Under the pieces are notes generated by a model, which was not told the origin of the DNA, did no database searches, and worked only from the letters and a program-made list of their open reading frames with translations. 64,000 nt of DNA from Glebionis coronaria (taxonomy: Eukaryota > Streptophyta > Magnoliopsida > Asterales > Asteraceae): assembly GCA_025667525.1 (NCBI GenBank), contig CM046881.1, positions 497,013,627-497,077,626 on the forward strand, given 5' to 3'. Positions 1-11,869 of the stretch are shown in pieces; within the stretch, counting starts at the first letter, position 1; each line of letters opens with the position of its first letter. Position numbers and translations under genes: made by a program.

Positions 1-1261
1 ATCAGTTTATAACTTGGTTACTTACTGTTTTTATACAGCCAACAATTTAAGCAAGATTTTAGCCTTGTTTCTTATGGTTTTTCATCTTTTTAATCATATT
101 TATCAACACTTGATCCCCACACAACATTTTTATCATCATATATTCATCATATACATATACAATAAGAAAGAAAATACATGATTACATAATCAAAATAACA
201 AGAGGATGGGAAGAACAATCTTTATACCACCAAGGTGATGAAATGATGAGTATTTGGATGAACAAGACTTGTTTTGGGTAACCAATCTTATGTGATATCA
301 ACACCACTTCTAGGATCACCAAGTATTTGTAGATTCCTCCAAAAATCAGCCCTTGTTCTTCATGAAAACTTCTTGACAAATCAGCCCCAAACTCCCTTGA
401 AAACTCCTTTTTACATGTTAAGATCACCTCCAATCAATAGAGCTTAAAGATGTTTCCATCATATGTGTGTATAACACCAAATATTGTGGTTGAAAATTGA
501 TCAAAGGGGTGTTTTTGGTTGAGGTTGGACGAATTTTAGAGAGAGGGAGGAGAGTTGTGTGGTTTTTGCATGTAAGAAATGAGTTAGTTGTTTTAGGCTT
601 GGTGGTTTTGCTAGTTTGGTGGGATGAGTAGCTTACATGTTAAGCATAAGCTTACATGTGTAAGCTACTTGCTTAAAATTTGACACATCACTTGTGTGGT
701 GTCAAGTTTTGGCTATCCCTTAGTAGTGGGGTGGGATAAACTTGTTTTGTCCCATCCCGCTAATTTACGGCTATTCCTTGATTCTAGTTTCCTCGATTTG
801 CGTGCCCTCGGGTCGTTTTACGAAAAAAAAATTTATAAATTATGAATCAACGGCACAAAACGAATCTAATAAAAATTGTCTCATAAAAAACGGAGTTCGA
901 AAACGTAAATACGTAATCCTAAGGTTTTCGGTTTAGTCGTAAAGGACGTTAAATTATAATCGTAAGTCCTAATCTCTTCTCGTAAATTTGTGAGTTTATG
1001 AACCAACTCAAAATTAAAATCCCAATATAATATTCACGGATAAATTTATTTACTAAAATGTCGGACTGTCATCAAAATGGTGTAGGTAAACGTAAGCACG
1101 TAACGTTGAATCCTCCGGTTTAGACGTAGTCGATGCTACTTCAAGACGAAAAATCCAAATTTCTTCCCATAAATAAGTGAGTTCATAATATAACATTAAA
1201 ATAATATTTTTAAATAATACTTGAGAATAAAATATCAACCATAAATTGACGGATTGTCACA
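1..1261 (-). repeat. 3' LTR of element A (partial, cut by window start)
   Basis: This matches 8821-10082 nearly base for base over its whole length, including the final TGTCACA. It is the U3-side part in minus-strand sense. The adjoining purine-rich tract at 1262-1290 fixes it as the 3' LTR of a minus-strand element. Confidence 0.85.
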
Positions 1262-1290
1262 GCATTTACCCCTAAACAGGATCTTTGTCC
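1262..1290 (-). other. Polypurine tract of element A
   Basis: Read on the minus strand, the sequence is GAGGACAAAGATCC followed by GTTTAGGGGTAAATGC, immediately before the LTR start TGTGACAATCC. A GAGGACAAA motif followed by a GGGG tract is the usual plus-strand primer layout of plant gypsy elements. Confidence 0.7.
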
Positions 1291-2168
1291 TCAAAGATCA
1301 TCTTATCTTACTACTCGCTTCTTATAGAGTTAAATCCATGTGGGTATTTCCTCCACATTTGGTCTTTTCTCACAAGTGTAATTCATTACAATACGCGAGT
1401 TTCATCAAACATAACTAAGGGAATAAGATCAGGCTTAATGTTGACTTACTTTCTCTATCCGTGATGTTCACGGGTTTTTGATGAATGCAACTTTTCGCCG
1501 ATCTAAACTTTATCAAGAAGAATTCAGATTTTCACTTGATAGATATTTATCAAGTTCGATTTACGAAACATAATTCACGCAACTCTTGAAGTCCTAGGGC
1601 AGATCCAGCTTATATGCGTTTTAAACCAACTTTTAACATTATCTCAATGGTCCCATACAACGGGGACTTATATCCCATGATCTTTCAGATCATCTATTCA
1701 CTTTTCCATGGTTAAAATTTTTGGCATAACTTTGCTACCCATCTGGCACTTCAAGATCTACATTTCATATTCACATAACCTCTTGCCCACTACCGACAGT
1801 CAATAATCAGATCCTAATTTCAACAATCATTTCAGGTCTCGCAGGTCGAGTATTTTGTAAGGTTAGGTTCGCCATCATAGGAAACCTTAAACCTAAAAGA
1901 CATGTCCAACTCACAATGGGTGTATGTCGGGTGTCTTCATCCCAACTCCTGCTTACAGATGCTCTAATACTTAGATCCTAACAAGATTCGATCTTGATCC
2001 TAATATGATAATTATCAATGATAATCTCTCCAAAGGAAAACGATTTTACAGTTTATCACCAAAGGTCAATCATTCAAACATAGAACAACACTTATAGGAT
2101 TTTGTATCGTTACTTTACCTCGTCCCTTAGATTGGGGTGGTACACAGTACTCTCATCAAGATTCGTTC
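1291..2168 (-). pseudogene. Element A interior: degenerate integrase C-terminal region
   Basis: By position, between the integrase core remnant (2169-2387) and the PPT, this should hold the integrase C-terminal and chromodomain region on the minus strand. No reading frame longer than a few dozen codons survives and I cannot recognise motifs here. The assignment rests on order only. Confidence 0.4.
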
Positions 2169-2387
2169 TCAATGACTTCTGAGCAAATCTCTAGAAATTC
2201 GATGTGAAGCGAGAATCTTGATAGAGATGATCGATACAGGCACACTATGTTTACACAACTCCTTTAAATACAAAAGAGTCAATTTCTTCATCAAGAATTT
2301 ATCATTAACAAGAATGATATTAGCAGATTTGGTCAGTCTGTCGACGATGACCCAAATCGACTCAAATTCAGATGATGACCTTTGCAA
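2169..2387 (-). pseudogene. Integrase core remnant of element A
   Basis: The minus-strand frame contains [19 protein letters not shown], closely matching the [14 protein letters not shown] motif of plant Ty3/gypsy integrases (seen intact in element C at about 45339). Downstream, VPVSIISIKILASHR resembles the region of the second catalytic aspartate (compare SIVSDRDPRFTSR in C), but that Asp and its neighbours are lost. Only about 70 codons are open, so this is a dead fragment. Confidence 0.85.
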
Positions 2388-3588
2388 TAGATAGACCTTT
2401 ACTAATGTATGAGGCGATCTCTGCCTTCATAATTTGTCATTAGTACCACTTCTTCAGATAAAGATACATTAAATCAGAAATGACATAAATAGAATACTTA
2501 ATCTTACGAGATTCCAACATAACTATATCTCACAATCCTCCATATTTAGGCAACCACAAGTGGCCTTTAAACATTTAACGCCATAGGCTTCTCAAATCTA
2601 ATGGTTCAAATTAGCAGCGAACCCATTTTATTATCTATATTATCCTTTTTACAAACATTAGTTATTTTTAAATTGTTCGGCAATTTATTTTGTACCATCA
2701 TTACTAAGGAACACATCCTAATTACTTCTTTATCCTTTTTACATAATGTGTCGGTATCTAAATTCACATCTCCTGATGATATAATTATCATGTCCACAAT
2801 TCACTCAGAAATTCTTTCTTTCATATTTTCTAAGTTTTAGTCTCGTCTCAACTACTATTTTTATCAGTTTTGCTCAATCCGACGTTTAAAGCGTCGATAA
2901 ATATTACAAGTAATTAAATAATAAATATTAAATTTTTATGAAATGTAAACATAAAAATTTTAAATTTCTTAGTTCGACCAATTATATAAAAATGTTCAAA
3001 ACAAATTTGAATTTAATCAACACGATTTTTTTTTGTTGATTTATCGAAAATAATTAACAAGATTTGTAAATGTTTGAAAAATCTTTTTTTATACTTTGGT
3101 CAAAATTTTCTTAGTTGAAAAGCAAAAATTGTCGTTTCAAATTTCAAGTCATAAGTTATATAGTTTCCTCAATTCTTCTTAAGTTATCTAGAAGTACACA
3201 CAAACATTTACCCCTAAACAAGAGTTTAGTTAAATGTTCTGGGTTTAAGGGAATGATTCCTTAAAATTCCTTTGCTAAAACATTTGTCAAACATATTTGC
3301 ATTTTCTTTTTGGTATAACCCAAAGCCTTAAATGGCTCTAATTTTTGAAGAGTCAATATAGATTTCATTATCTTTTAATCACATGGTAAAATAATGTAAA
3401 GGATTAAGTCTTCAATCACATGTTAAATATTCAAGGTACAGGTTTTTATTGTTCGACCAATTCAGGGCAATCTATAAATGATTATTAACTCCTTCTTATA
3501 CTTATAAACAAACAAATGGTCCTTAATGATCACAAGCATGAAGTTATCAAATTACAGCCTACACACGTGATTCACCAATTTATAGATG
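2388..3588 (-). other. Element A interior between RT and integrase remnants, unrecognised
   Basis: This is AT-rich sequence where RNase H and the integrase zinc-binding domain should lie. At 2895-3130 it is especially A/T-rich with poly-T runs and may include an unrelated insertion. I recognise no motif or frame. The longer opposing frames at 2601-2840 and 2606-2797 are AT-rich chance ORFs. Confidence 0.4.
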
Positions 3589-3985
3589 CTACATGTGCAT
3601 TGGTCGATCCAAACAACATAATATGAAACTCATAATATTCATTACGAGTTCTGGATGTAGTGATTGGAATAGATAATCTTTTTCACGGACGCGAATGTGA
3701 TGATAACCATGCCGTGGATCAAATCTTTTAATATACGCTAGAACCTTGTAAATGATCGAACAATCTATCATCTTGGGTAGTGGATATAGATTTTAATCGT
3801 CAATTTACTTAGTTCACGGTAATCAATAGATATAAGGGATAATCACACCATAGCTCTTCATGATGACGAGCTCGGTAGAATAAAAATCTTGCTCCGAAAA
3901 CTCTCTCAGTTGTACGGTAATTCTTTTAATTCAGATGGTGCTGACGTACAGTGCACAAGCCATAGGTACAGCACCGGGAATATAA
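3589..3985 (-). pseudogene. Reverse transcriptase remnant of element A
   Basis: On the minus strand, shifting between frames, one can read the classic gypsy RT entry: an LREFSEQDF-like stretch (about 3880-3930), a DYRELSKLTIK-like stretch (about 3800-3840, with stops), then YPLPKMID and RHGYHHIRVREKDYL (3669-3775). These match the RT N-terminal half seen intact in element C at 43605-43870. The catalytic FxDD region further left is not recognisable. Multiple stops and shifts make it non-functional. Confidence 0.8.
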
Positions 3986-6608
3986 TCAATACCATATTCA
4001 ACTTGCCTTAATGGCGAAAGTCTAGATAATTCACCAACAAATACCTCCTAAAGTTTCAGATAACGGAAACATCTTTTTAATAAATTTTCTTTAAGTTCTT
4101 TCTAGATTATAATATCTATGACTAATTCACAACCATTCACGGTAAAATTTCAAGTCTAAATGTAGGATATGGTCATCCGTCAAGAATTATTTAGATCACT
4201 TTTGATAATCAACATCTTATCTTTTAGGGGAATTTCTACTCGAGTTCCCATCAATTAAGACAATGTCGTCATGTCATAATCAATCAATCCATTCTACTGG
4301 CATTACCAACTTTTCAGTTTTATTACCGTTGATAAGATTTGAACTTCTCAAAAGACTAATAATAACTCATAATCCTTCACAAATTCAAGGATATCAGGAG
4401 ACTTAACTAACCTTAAAAGAGTAAGGTCAACGCATAATCTACGCGAGAGAATTTCAAATCAGATACATACGAAAACATTTAATGAATATGAATATATCCG
4501 ATGTTTTCATAATTTGAGTACGCATTCGAAAGCTCCTCGGATTGTTACCCAGGTCATTCAAATGAAATCAAATCAAAAGAAATGATAGGAACGTCGATAC
4601 ATCCAGTCGGGTATCAACACTCGAAAATCAGATACTTTTCCAAAGAATCTCACTACAAGAGAATTGGACAAGAAAGAGAATATCAATTATCAATTAAGAC
4701 AATATCCATAGATGAGTAAATTTGGCTCAGAAGAATAAATAGCACGGGCACATATGTAGGTGTCCCTATCAATATGTCCCTATTTTTCACTTCTTGCAGA
4801 TCTCATAAAATTTAATCTTTCACGGTTTCAAAGAAAATTTAGTGTTTATTAATCAATTTTATGGTGACTACTAATCAGCCTTGCATGGTCCATTCCAAAT
4901 TGTATGTAGGCGCGCAACTACATACAATTTCAAGATTAACGATGCAATACTCAGTTCATCAAAATTTTATCATCATGTTTATAATAAAAACATTTTCATG
5001 CTTAATTCTTAAATAAGAATCAAAAATAAATTTACAAAGGTTTTCTTTGTTATGAAAACAATTAAGTTTTCCAAGGTATTTCATAATCAACTTTATTTCA
5101 ATAATGATTATTTATAAGTCTCACTTTAAATAATCCATATAGTGATGAAAATTCAATTTTCTCAAAGGATACTGTTTTATCTTATAAAAACAATGAGTGA
5201 TCTGCAAAAGAGTGATGAAAAGTTGTTTACCAAGAACTAACCACAATATAATAGGAAATGAGCTTAGCCAATTAATCATGAGGTGCATGACCTCGATGGC
5301 ACTCAAAAAGAATAATCCACAACGTAACTCAATTTGAGATGAGTACTTGTTCAATGGTTGCATCACTAATGCGAGCATTAGGAAGAAGAAAGAAAAGATA
5401 GATAACATCGATACATGTAGAATTTAGCAATCAAAGGTAGTCTTTTCATTAATCACAAACAAGTCAGAATTGTATCGTAACATATTACGTGTCACTATGT
5501 CATACAATTCCAAAAACTCATCCTACCAACTGATGTCTCAGTTAAGTTAGGGATTTTTAAAAGATACCACAATGAACCATAATCTACAAGAGTCATTAAG
5601 TGTTCCACCTGTCCCGGAAGATCCATCGGTCCCAATTCAGAAGAAGATTTCTTCAATTTATTTATTGGGCACTAGGCATCCTCGTTATTGGACAATGGCC
5701 TAGGAACAATCCTTAACACGAACCTACAATCATTTAAAACCTTATAATTCAATCACAGAACTTAGCGACTTCCTCTTAACAATCTCATATTCCATATGGG
5801 TTAAATTTTACTTTATTCAAGTTTTAATCAACTTATACTCAATGCAATATCCTACCTCATTCTCCAATATTTTCAACCTTATTCTTAGACCTTAATAGGG
5901 CAATAAAAGCTCGATATGAACAACACTTAATTTCCAATCCTATAGCTCCTTCATCAATAGTTATCAAATGAGTCACTAGTATGAAATGACTTACACATTC
6001 AGTTAGACTTCTCAGAAAGGTACTAGTGGCATGAGGCTTTTGGGTAATGGTTCCAATGACAGCCTCAAGTGCAACATTCACCCTTTCGATTTCAATTTTA
6101 AGAATTGGGCGACACTGAATCATATGACACCTTCCCAGGTGGTAACGTTTTGTCAAACTCCACTTTATAAGGAAAGATCGTCATGACATCGATATCATAT
6201 TTAATCTCGCCAATTCTTCTTTAATATCACAATCAACTAATATCAACATTCCTACGAATATCAACCATTTTCTTGGGACCATAAATATCCGCAACTTGGT
6301 TTTGATCAAGAATAGCTAGAATTCCTACGGGAATAGCTTCGATTGATTTGCTAGGGGAGTTAGGGTTTCTTGTGACAATCTACGTCATATAAATACCTCG
6401 TATAAATATAAAAATAATCATCAAACCATCATGTAGTCAAATTACATCATATATATATATGTATAATCCAAGTTATATATATTAAAATAACACTTCTCAG
6501 TCTGGCCTTGTCGGTAACTCGGGAATTCTTCGACACCATTATAATCAAAAGATTTTTAGACATTTTTAGAAAAATGTTTATAGTTAAAAGATTTTGGCGA
6601 TTTCTTCC
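3986..6608 (-). other. Element A interior: eroded gag-protease region and leader
   Basis: By position this should hold gag, protease and the leader (minus strand). A 99-codon minus frame at 5857-6156 has no motif that I recognise and no zinc knuckle. Next to the LTR (6609) I do not find the expected tRNA-iMet PBS (TGGTATCAGAGC); the adjoining minus-strand bases are GGAAGAAATCGCC. About 6371-6608 is very AT-rich with TATATA runs and may be later inserted or rearranged DNA. Confidence 0.45.
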
Positions 6609-9600
6609 TGTAACACCCCCAAATTTACACAATTCAATACAGCGGAAGACTCGTTGGTGTTACGGGATAGCACATTACTCACATCATAGACGACGCTTAA
6701 AAATCGCGTCGTTTAATAATAAAGCATTTCCATTCATAAATATCAAATTTACATAGGTCCCAAGTCATATTATTTCATACAGGTTTTACAAAGTATTTGA
6801 ATGGAAATTGTTATTTAAGTGCGGGCCATGAATTCTTGTTGTCTTACCGAGAATTACCTTCAAGTACCTGAGATAAAACATGTTAAAAGAAAAGGGTCAG
6901 GAAAACGCCGAGTGAATTCATAGAGTTTAATAAAATCCTTCAATATAACATCGGTATAAAATTATTACCGAAAATTATTTTGTACAAATCATTGTAATAG
7001 GCCATAAAATAGCCAAAGTCATTTCATACAAATCCTTATTAAAATCATAATATAGGCTTTCGCCTTCAAAATCATTATACGAACCATTGTCGTTAAAAAT
7101 ATCATACAATACGTTTTATAACGTTGTATAAAGTTAAATAAAAACCGTTATAGGAATATGGTTATGTAAAACCAGAACACGAACATAAAATCAATAATAA
7201 GACCCCGTATTGCTAGTCAGGCAATTTATTGTAATTCAGTGCGTGTAGCAATATTTCGTTATTTATGGATTATTACAAGCCGCATGACATTGTTACCTTA
7301 CTAAACCAAACAACGCGTAGCTAGCCCGAAACTCAATTTTCCCATCAAAATTAGCGTGTCGTCACAATAATCACGCTTGTGTAAATCTTCTCATACATAA
7401 ATTCGCTTACCAATCAATGTGGCACGACAGGGATCAACCGTCAAGGCGCGAACTAGGGTGATCGTCCCCAAATAGTACTATTATATGCATAAGCGTCTAC
7501 CAAATCCCGGTAGTTCACATATCATGCTAATGGGACTTTTAGTGACATAACCTAACTTTAATAATCCATTTCATTTCATCTATAGGGTCATATAATCATA
7601 CATCGGGTCATACAATCATTCGGGTCCAAATCAATAAACAAACAATCGGGACAAATGGTGTCCTATATTATCAAAACTAACATGTTATCTCCCTCGCGGG
7701 TTTATAAAATATTTCATAAAAACATTTAAAAGAGTGCGAGGCTATGAACTCACGTTGATGTGGGAAAGCGGGTTATCGACAATTCGGATGTACGGTACGT
7801 GCTTCAATCACGGAAACCTAGACAAATAATACTCGTCTTAGACTCTAGTCCAATGACTATAAAAATAACAATTATGTATACATATGATGATTTTATATAT
7901 ATATGATGATCAAGTGGGTTTATATATTCTCATTTACTCATTTTAGTGTTATGTGTTGGAAATTTTCAAGACTAGTTACACTAGTTCAACTTGTTTACAT
8001 TTTGAGGCCCAATGGGCCCATTACAAGCCCAATATATTATATTAGCCCAATTATACTTTTATTATCAGTATTATACTTTACATGTTGGGCCCAAATGGGT
8101 TGAGCCCAATAAGTAAGTTTATAAGTGTTTTACTAACTAGTCGGGTTTATAGTCCAATAATGCTAACTTAACTCGTTAATGTCCGTATGTCATATAGTTC
8201 GGTTTTTATCGGTTTTTACCTGTATTAGGTACTTATATATCAGTATATTACTTTTAAAAACTTTACATTAGACGGGTTTGATCGTCTAAGTTTTAATTGG
8301 CGAAAAACGTTAATTTTGCGGTAATAGCCGAAAAGACATAAAAATCATGTTTATAGTTTTTATAAATCTTATTCAACTATCATTTTTATAAAGTGTCCAT
8401 TTATTTAACCTTATACATATTAATATAAATGAAATTTATAAGTTAGTGGGTTTTAATTCACATTTTATACAATATTAGTTTGAGTGCTTATATAATACTA
8501 TTAAACATTAATTCTTCAAAATCTGATTTTTAGTTTCATCTTCACCATTTTTATCATATCTTGAGTTCTATAAGGAGATAGAAGCTCATTTTTTGAAGAT
8601 ATAAACTTAATATTATGTGCTAAAAATAAGTTAGTTATAGCTACTGCTCATTCCATGTCTAACTATCCTTAACAGTCCCTACAAAACAGACTATTCAGAT
8701 TGGTACACTCATCTTGTTTTGATCATATGTCACTTATTTTGATGATTCCATTGCATGGCCAACTCTCACATGTGTATGACATCTAACACTTACTGTAAAT
8801 GGATTCCACCATGCAATTTTATCAGTTTATAACTTGGTTACTTACTGTTTTTATACAGCCAACAATTTAAGCAAGATTTTAGCCTTGTTTCTTATGGTTT
8901 TTCATCTTTTTAATCATATTTATCAACACTTGATCCCCACACAATATTTTTATCATCATATATTCATCATATAAATATACAATTAGAAATAAAATACATG
9001 ATTACATAATCAAAATAACAAGAGGATGGGAAGAACAATCTTTATACCACCAAGGTAATGAAATGATGAGTTTTTGGATGAACAAGACTTGGTCTTGGGT
9101 AACCAATCTTATGTGATATCAACACCACTTCTAGGATCACCAAGTATTTGTAGATTCCTACAAAAATCAGCCCTTGTTCTTCAGGAAAACTCCTTGAGAA
9201 ATCAGCCCCAAACTCCCTTGAAAACTCCTTTTTACATGTTAAGATCACCTCCAATCAATAGAGCTTGAAGAGGTTTCCATCATATGTGTGTATAACACCA
9301 AATATTGTGGTTGAAAATTGATCAAAGGGGTGTTTTTGGTTGAGGTTGGACGAATTTTAGAGAGAGGGAGGAGAGTTGTGTGGTTTTTGCATGTAAGAAA
9401 TGAGTTAGTTGTTTTAGGCTTGGTGGTTTTGCTAGTTTGGTGGGATGAGTAGCTTACATGTTAAGCATAAGCTTACATGTGTAAGCTACTTGCTTAAACT
9501 TTGACACATCTCTTGTGTGGTGTCAAGTTTTGGCCATCCCTTAGTAGTGGGGTGGGATAAACTTGTTTTGTCCCATCCCGCTAATTTACGGGTATTACTC

Positions 9601-10082
9601 GATTCTAGTTTCCTCGATTTGAGTGCCCTCGGGTCGTTTTACGAAAAAGGTTTTTATAAATTATGAATCAACGGCATAAAACGAATCTAATAAAAATTGT
9701 CTCATCAAAAACGGAGTTCAAAAACGTAAATACGTAATCCTAAGGTTTCCGGTTTAGTCGTAAAGGACGTTAAATTATAATCGTAAGTCCTAATCTCTTC
9801 TCGTAAATTTGTGAGTTTATGAACCAACTCAAAATTAAAATCCCAAAATAATTTTCACGGATAAATTTATTTCCTGAAATGTCGGACTGTCACCAAAACG
9901 GTGTAGGTAAACGTAAGCACGTAACGTTGAATCCTCCGGTTTAGACGTAGTCGATGCTACTTCAAGACGAAAAATCCAAATTTCTTCCCATAAATAAGTG
10001 AGTTCATAATATAACATTAAAATAATATTTTTAAATAATACTTGAGAATAAAATATCAACCATAAATTGACGGATTGTCACA
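6609..10082 (-). repeat. 5' LTR of element A (complete, about 3.47 kb)
   Basis: Plus-strand edges are TGTAACACCCCCAAATTT at 6609 and TTGACGGATTGTCACA ending at 10082, so the LTR has TG...CA ends in either sense. Its right 1262 bp duplicate the start of the window. The phrase CTCCCTCGCGGGTTT at about 7690 recurs in solo LTR D at about 33292. Length of about 3.5 kb is typical of long-LTR plant chromoviruses. The short ORFs inside are not genes. Confidence 0.8.
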
Positions 10083-10209
10083 CTTCGCGCTTGGGTTTGT
10101 TATTTACTTAAATACTTACTCAAATTATGCAATTGATTCACCTAATATTTTATTTTTATCTCTTGATTCTATAACCTTCTATCTAATTTTTCGATCATCA
10201 AAACTGCTA
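10083..10209 (+). other. Short AT-rich flank between element A and the Copia-type ORF
   Basis: This is the insertion target of element A, with its TSD copy expected at the first five bases (CTTCG). The sequence is open in the frame that continues into the next ORF, but it carries no recognisable domain. Confidence 0.4.
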
Positions 10210-11869
10210 ATGGTTGCTTTACAAATGATCTCTAAGCATAATCTGGTTGCAAATCTTGCTACGAATGATGACTCTCTTGGTTTCCATGAGATTCTTGGTT
10301 TCTTATCTCGAAGTCATGTTCATTTTGCACTCACCGTAAGTCCAATTGTCTCTATTTCCATTGTTGAACAATTTTGGAATACTCTGTGTTAGGTACTCGG
10401 TTTAATCAACCTTGCATTAAGGCTAGGGTGAATCATATAAATATATATGTAACTGAGGTACTGCTAAGGGCAAGTTTGAGATTAAATGATGAAAATGGAC
10501 TTAGTATGCTTAATAATACGGAAATTCATGATGGCCTTGCAGCCATGGGCTATGGGGGTGGTAGGGAAAGTCTTACTTTCTTTAAAGCTTTATTTTCACC
10601 TCAATGGAAATTGCTTTTTCATGCTATTATTCACTGTTTAAGCTCTAAAAGTACATTTTTTGATCAAATTCTTGTTGCATTGGCATCAGCTGGTATTTGT
10701 CTAGCAAATAACAGAGTTTTTAATTTTTCAAAATTAATTTTTGAAGGCATGACTAGGAATTTGGAAGGAACTAAAAAGTTTTTGATGTATCCTAGATTCA
10801 TTCAGACTTTAGTTAGTGACCAAATACCTAACCTACCAGAGTTAACTGATACATTGGATGTTCCTACATTCACAAAGAGAACCTTCTCTTTCTTGATCAA
10901 ACAAGGCAATGCCTTTACAGGAACAATTACACCATTGTTTGCTCATATGTTAGCCCAACCTGCCATTCAAGAAGGTGAGGATCCTAGCAATGCTAGTGCT
11001 TCTCAGCAAACTCCTTCTCACCAGAGTTCCCATTCCCTTGAAGATTCTCAATCTTCTTCTCACAATGTTGGTGCTCCACCAAACAGTGATGAGATGATCC
11101 ATTCACCTGCTGCTTCTATTGCTGCTAGTGGTTTACCACAAGCACAAGCACCAGAGGTGATGGATGTTGCAAATTTAACTGCTTTGTGTACTAGTTTGTC
11201 CCAACAGGTACATGTGTTGTAGAAAGAAAAGCTTGTTCAAGACAAGAAAATAGCTGAATTGGAACTAGCCTAGTCAAGTTGAGGAACAAAGTATCACCTT
11301 GGATGAGGCAACATTATTCTATTCAGAAGGCTGCACTCAAGAAGCAAAAATTCAGGAACCACAAGAAAAGGAAACTGAATGCAACCAAACAGGGGAGGAA
11401 TTATGAAGAATAACCACCTTCTTCTGATAATTAAACAAGGATCTCTGGAAATGACATCAATTTTGAGCTGGATGTAGATGTCATGGGGACTTATAATGGA
11501 ACTGGTTTAGATACTGGTGTGGATGGACCTTCAAATACGGAGATTCAACAGGAAGAACCGCAACCTACTCATGAGGAGCCACAAGTTGAAGAAATGATGG
11601 TAACTCAACCAGCACCACCACCTCAATCACCACTTCAAGTGAATTGGAGTGCTTTCTATGAGAAGTTGGAGGAAATTAACATTCAATTTCCTGTATCTTC
11701 AACTCCACCACCACAAAGACAAGTATGGTTTCAAAGGAAACAGACTTTGCAAGTACTGTCTAGATCAATAATGAGCAATGGATCAGACAAGACTAAAGAG
11801 GTGCAAGTTGAAATGTTGGCTTCTATGGAAGAAAGAGTATATGGGGATACACAAGTGATTGAAGAAACA
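10210..11869 (+). pseudogene. Asteraceae Copia-type extra ORF ('longin-like' hypothetical), N-terminal part
   Basis: The frame from ATG 10210 reads MVALQMISKHNLVANLA, then HFALTVSPIVSISIVEQFW. After a frameshift at about 10375-10390 it continues with SLTFFKALFSPQWKLLFHAI and KKFLMYPRFIQTL (10374-11222). From memory this matches the start of a very long hypothetical ORF common in Tanacetum and related Asteraceae, often labelled synaptobrevin/longin-like and found with Copia retrotransposons. After residue 200 it becomes Ser/Pro/Gln-rich. A TAG at 11220, further shifts at 11230-11480, then another open block (11483-11869) show decay. Element E interrupts it at 11870 and it resumes at 57352. Function is unknown. 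An env-like third ORF of a sirevirus-type element is possible; a decayed host gene is less likely. Confidence 0.6.

Larger units (their letters stand above)
1..10082 (-). mobile_element. Element A: degenerate Ty3/gypsy LTR retrotransposon, minus strand
   Basis: Positions 1-1261 repeat as a direct copy at 8821-10082, both ending in the same GACGGATTGTCACA terminus, so these are the two LTRs; the left one is cut by the window edge. In minus orientation the LTR starts TGTGACAATCCGTC and ends GGGGGTGTTACA (complement at 6609). Between them lie reverse-transcriptase (3589-3985) and integrase (2169-2387) remnants on the minus strand, in the Ty3/gypsy order. Many stops and shifts make it non-coding. 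The right flank begins CTTCG at 10083; the matching TSD lies outside the window. Solo LTR D at 32437-35338 has the same termini and is a related family member. Confidence 0.85.

Noticed and set aside
2601..2840. Opposing ORFs at 2601-2840 and 2606-2797
   Set aside because: AT-rich chance frames inside degenerate element A with no motif on either strand.
10210..11869. Host gene split by transposons
   Set aside because: The motifs match a repetitive Asteraceae ORF associated with Copia elements, and the frames are decayed; kept as a transposon-derived pseudogene at moderate confidence.
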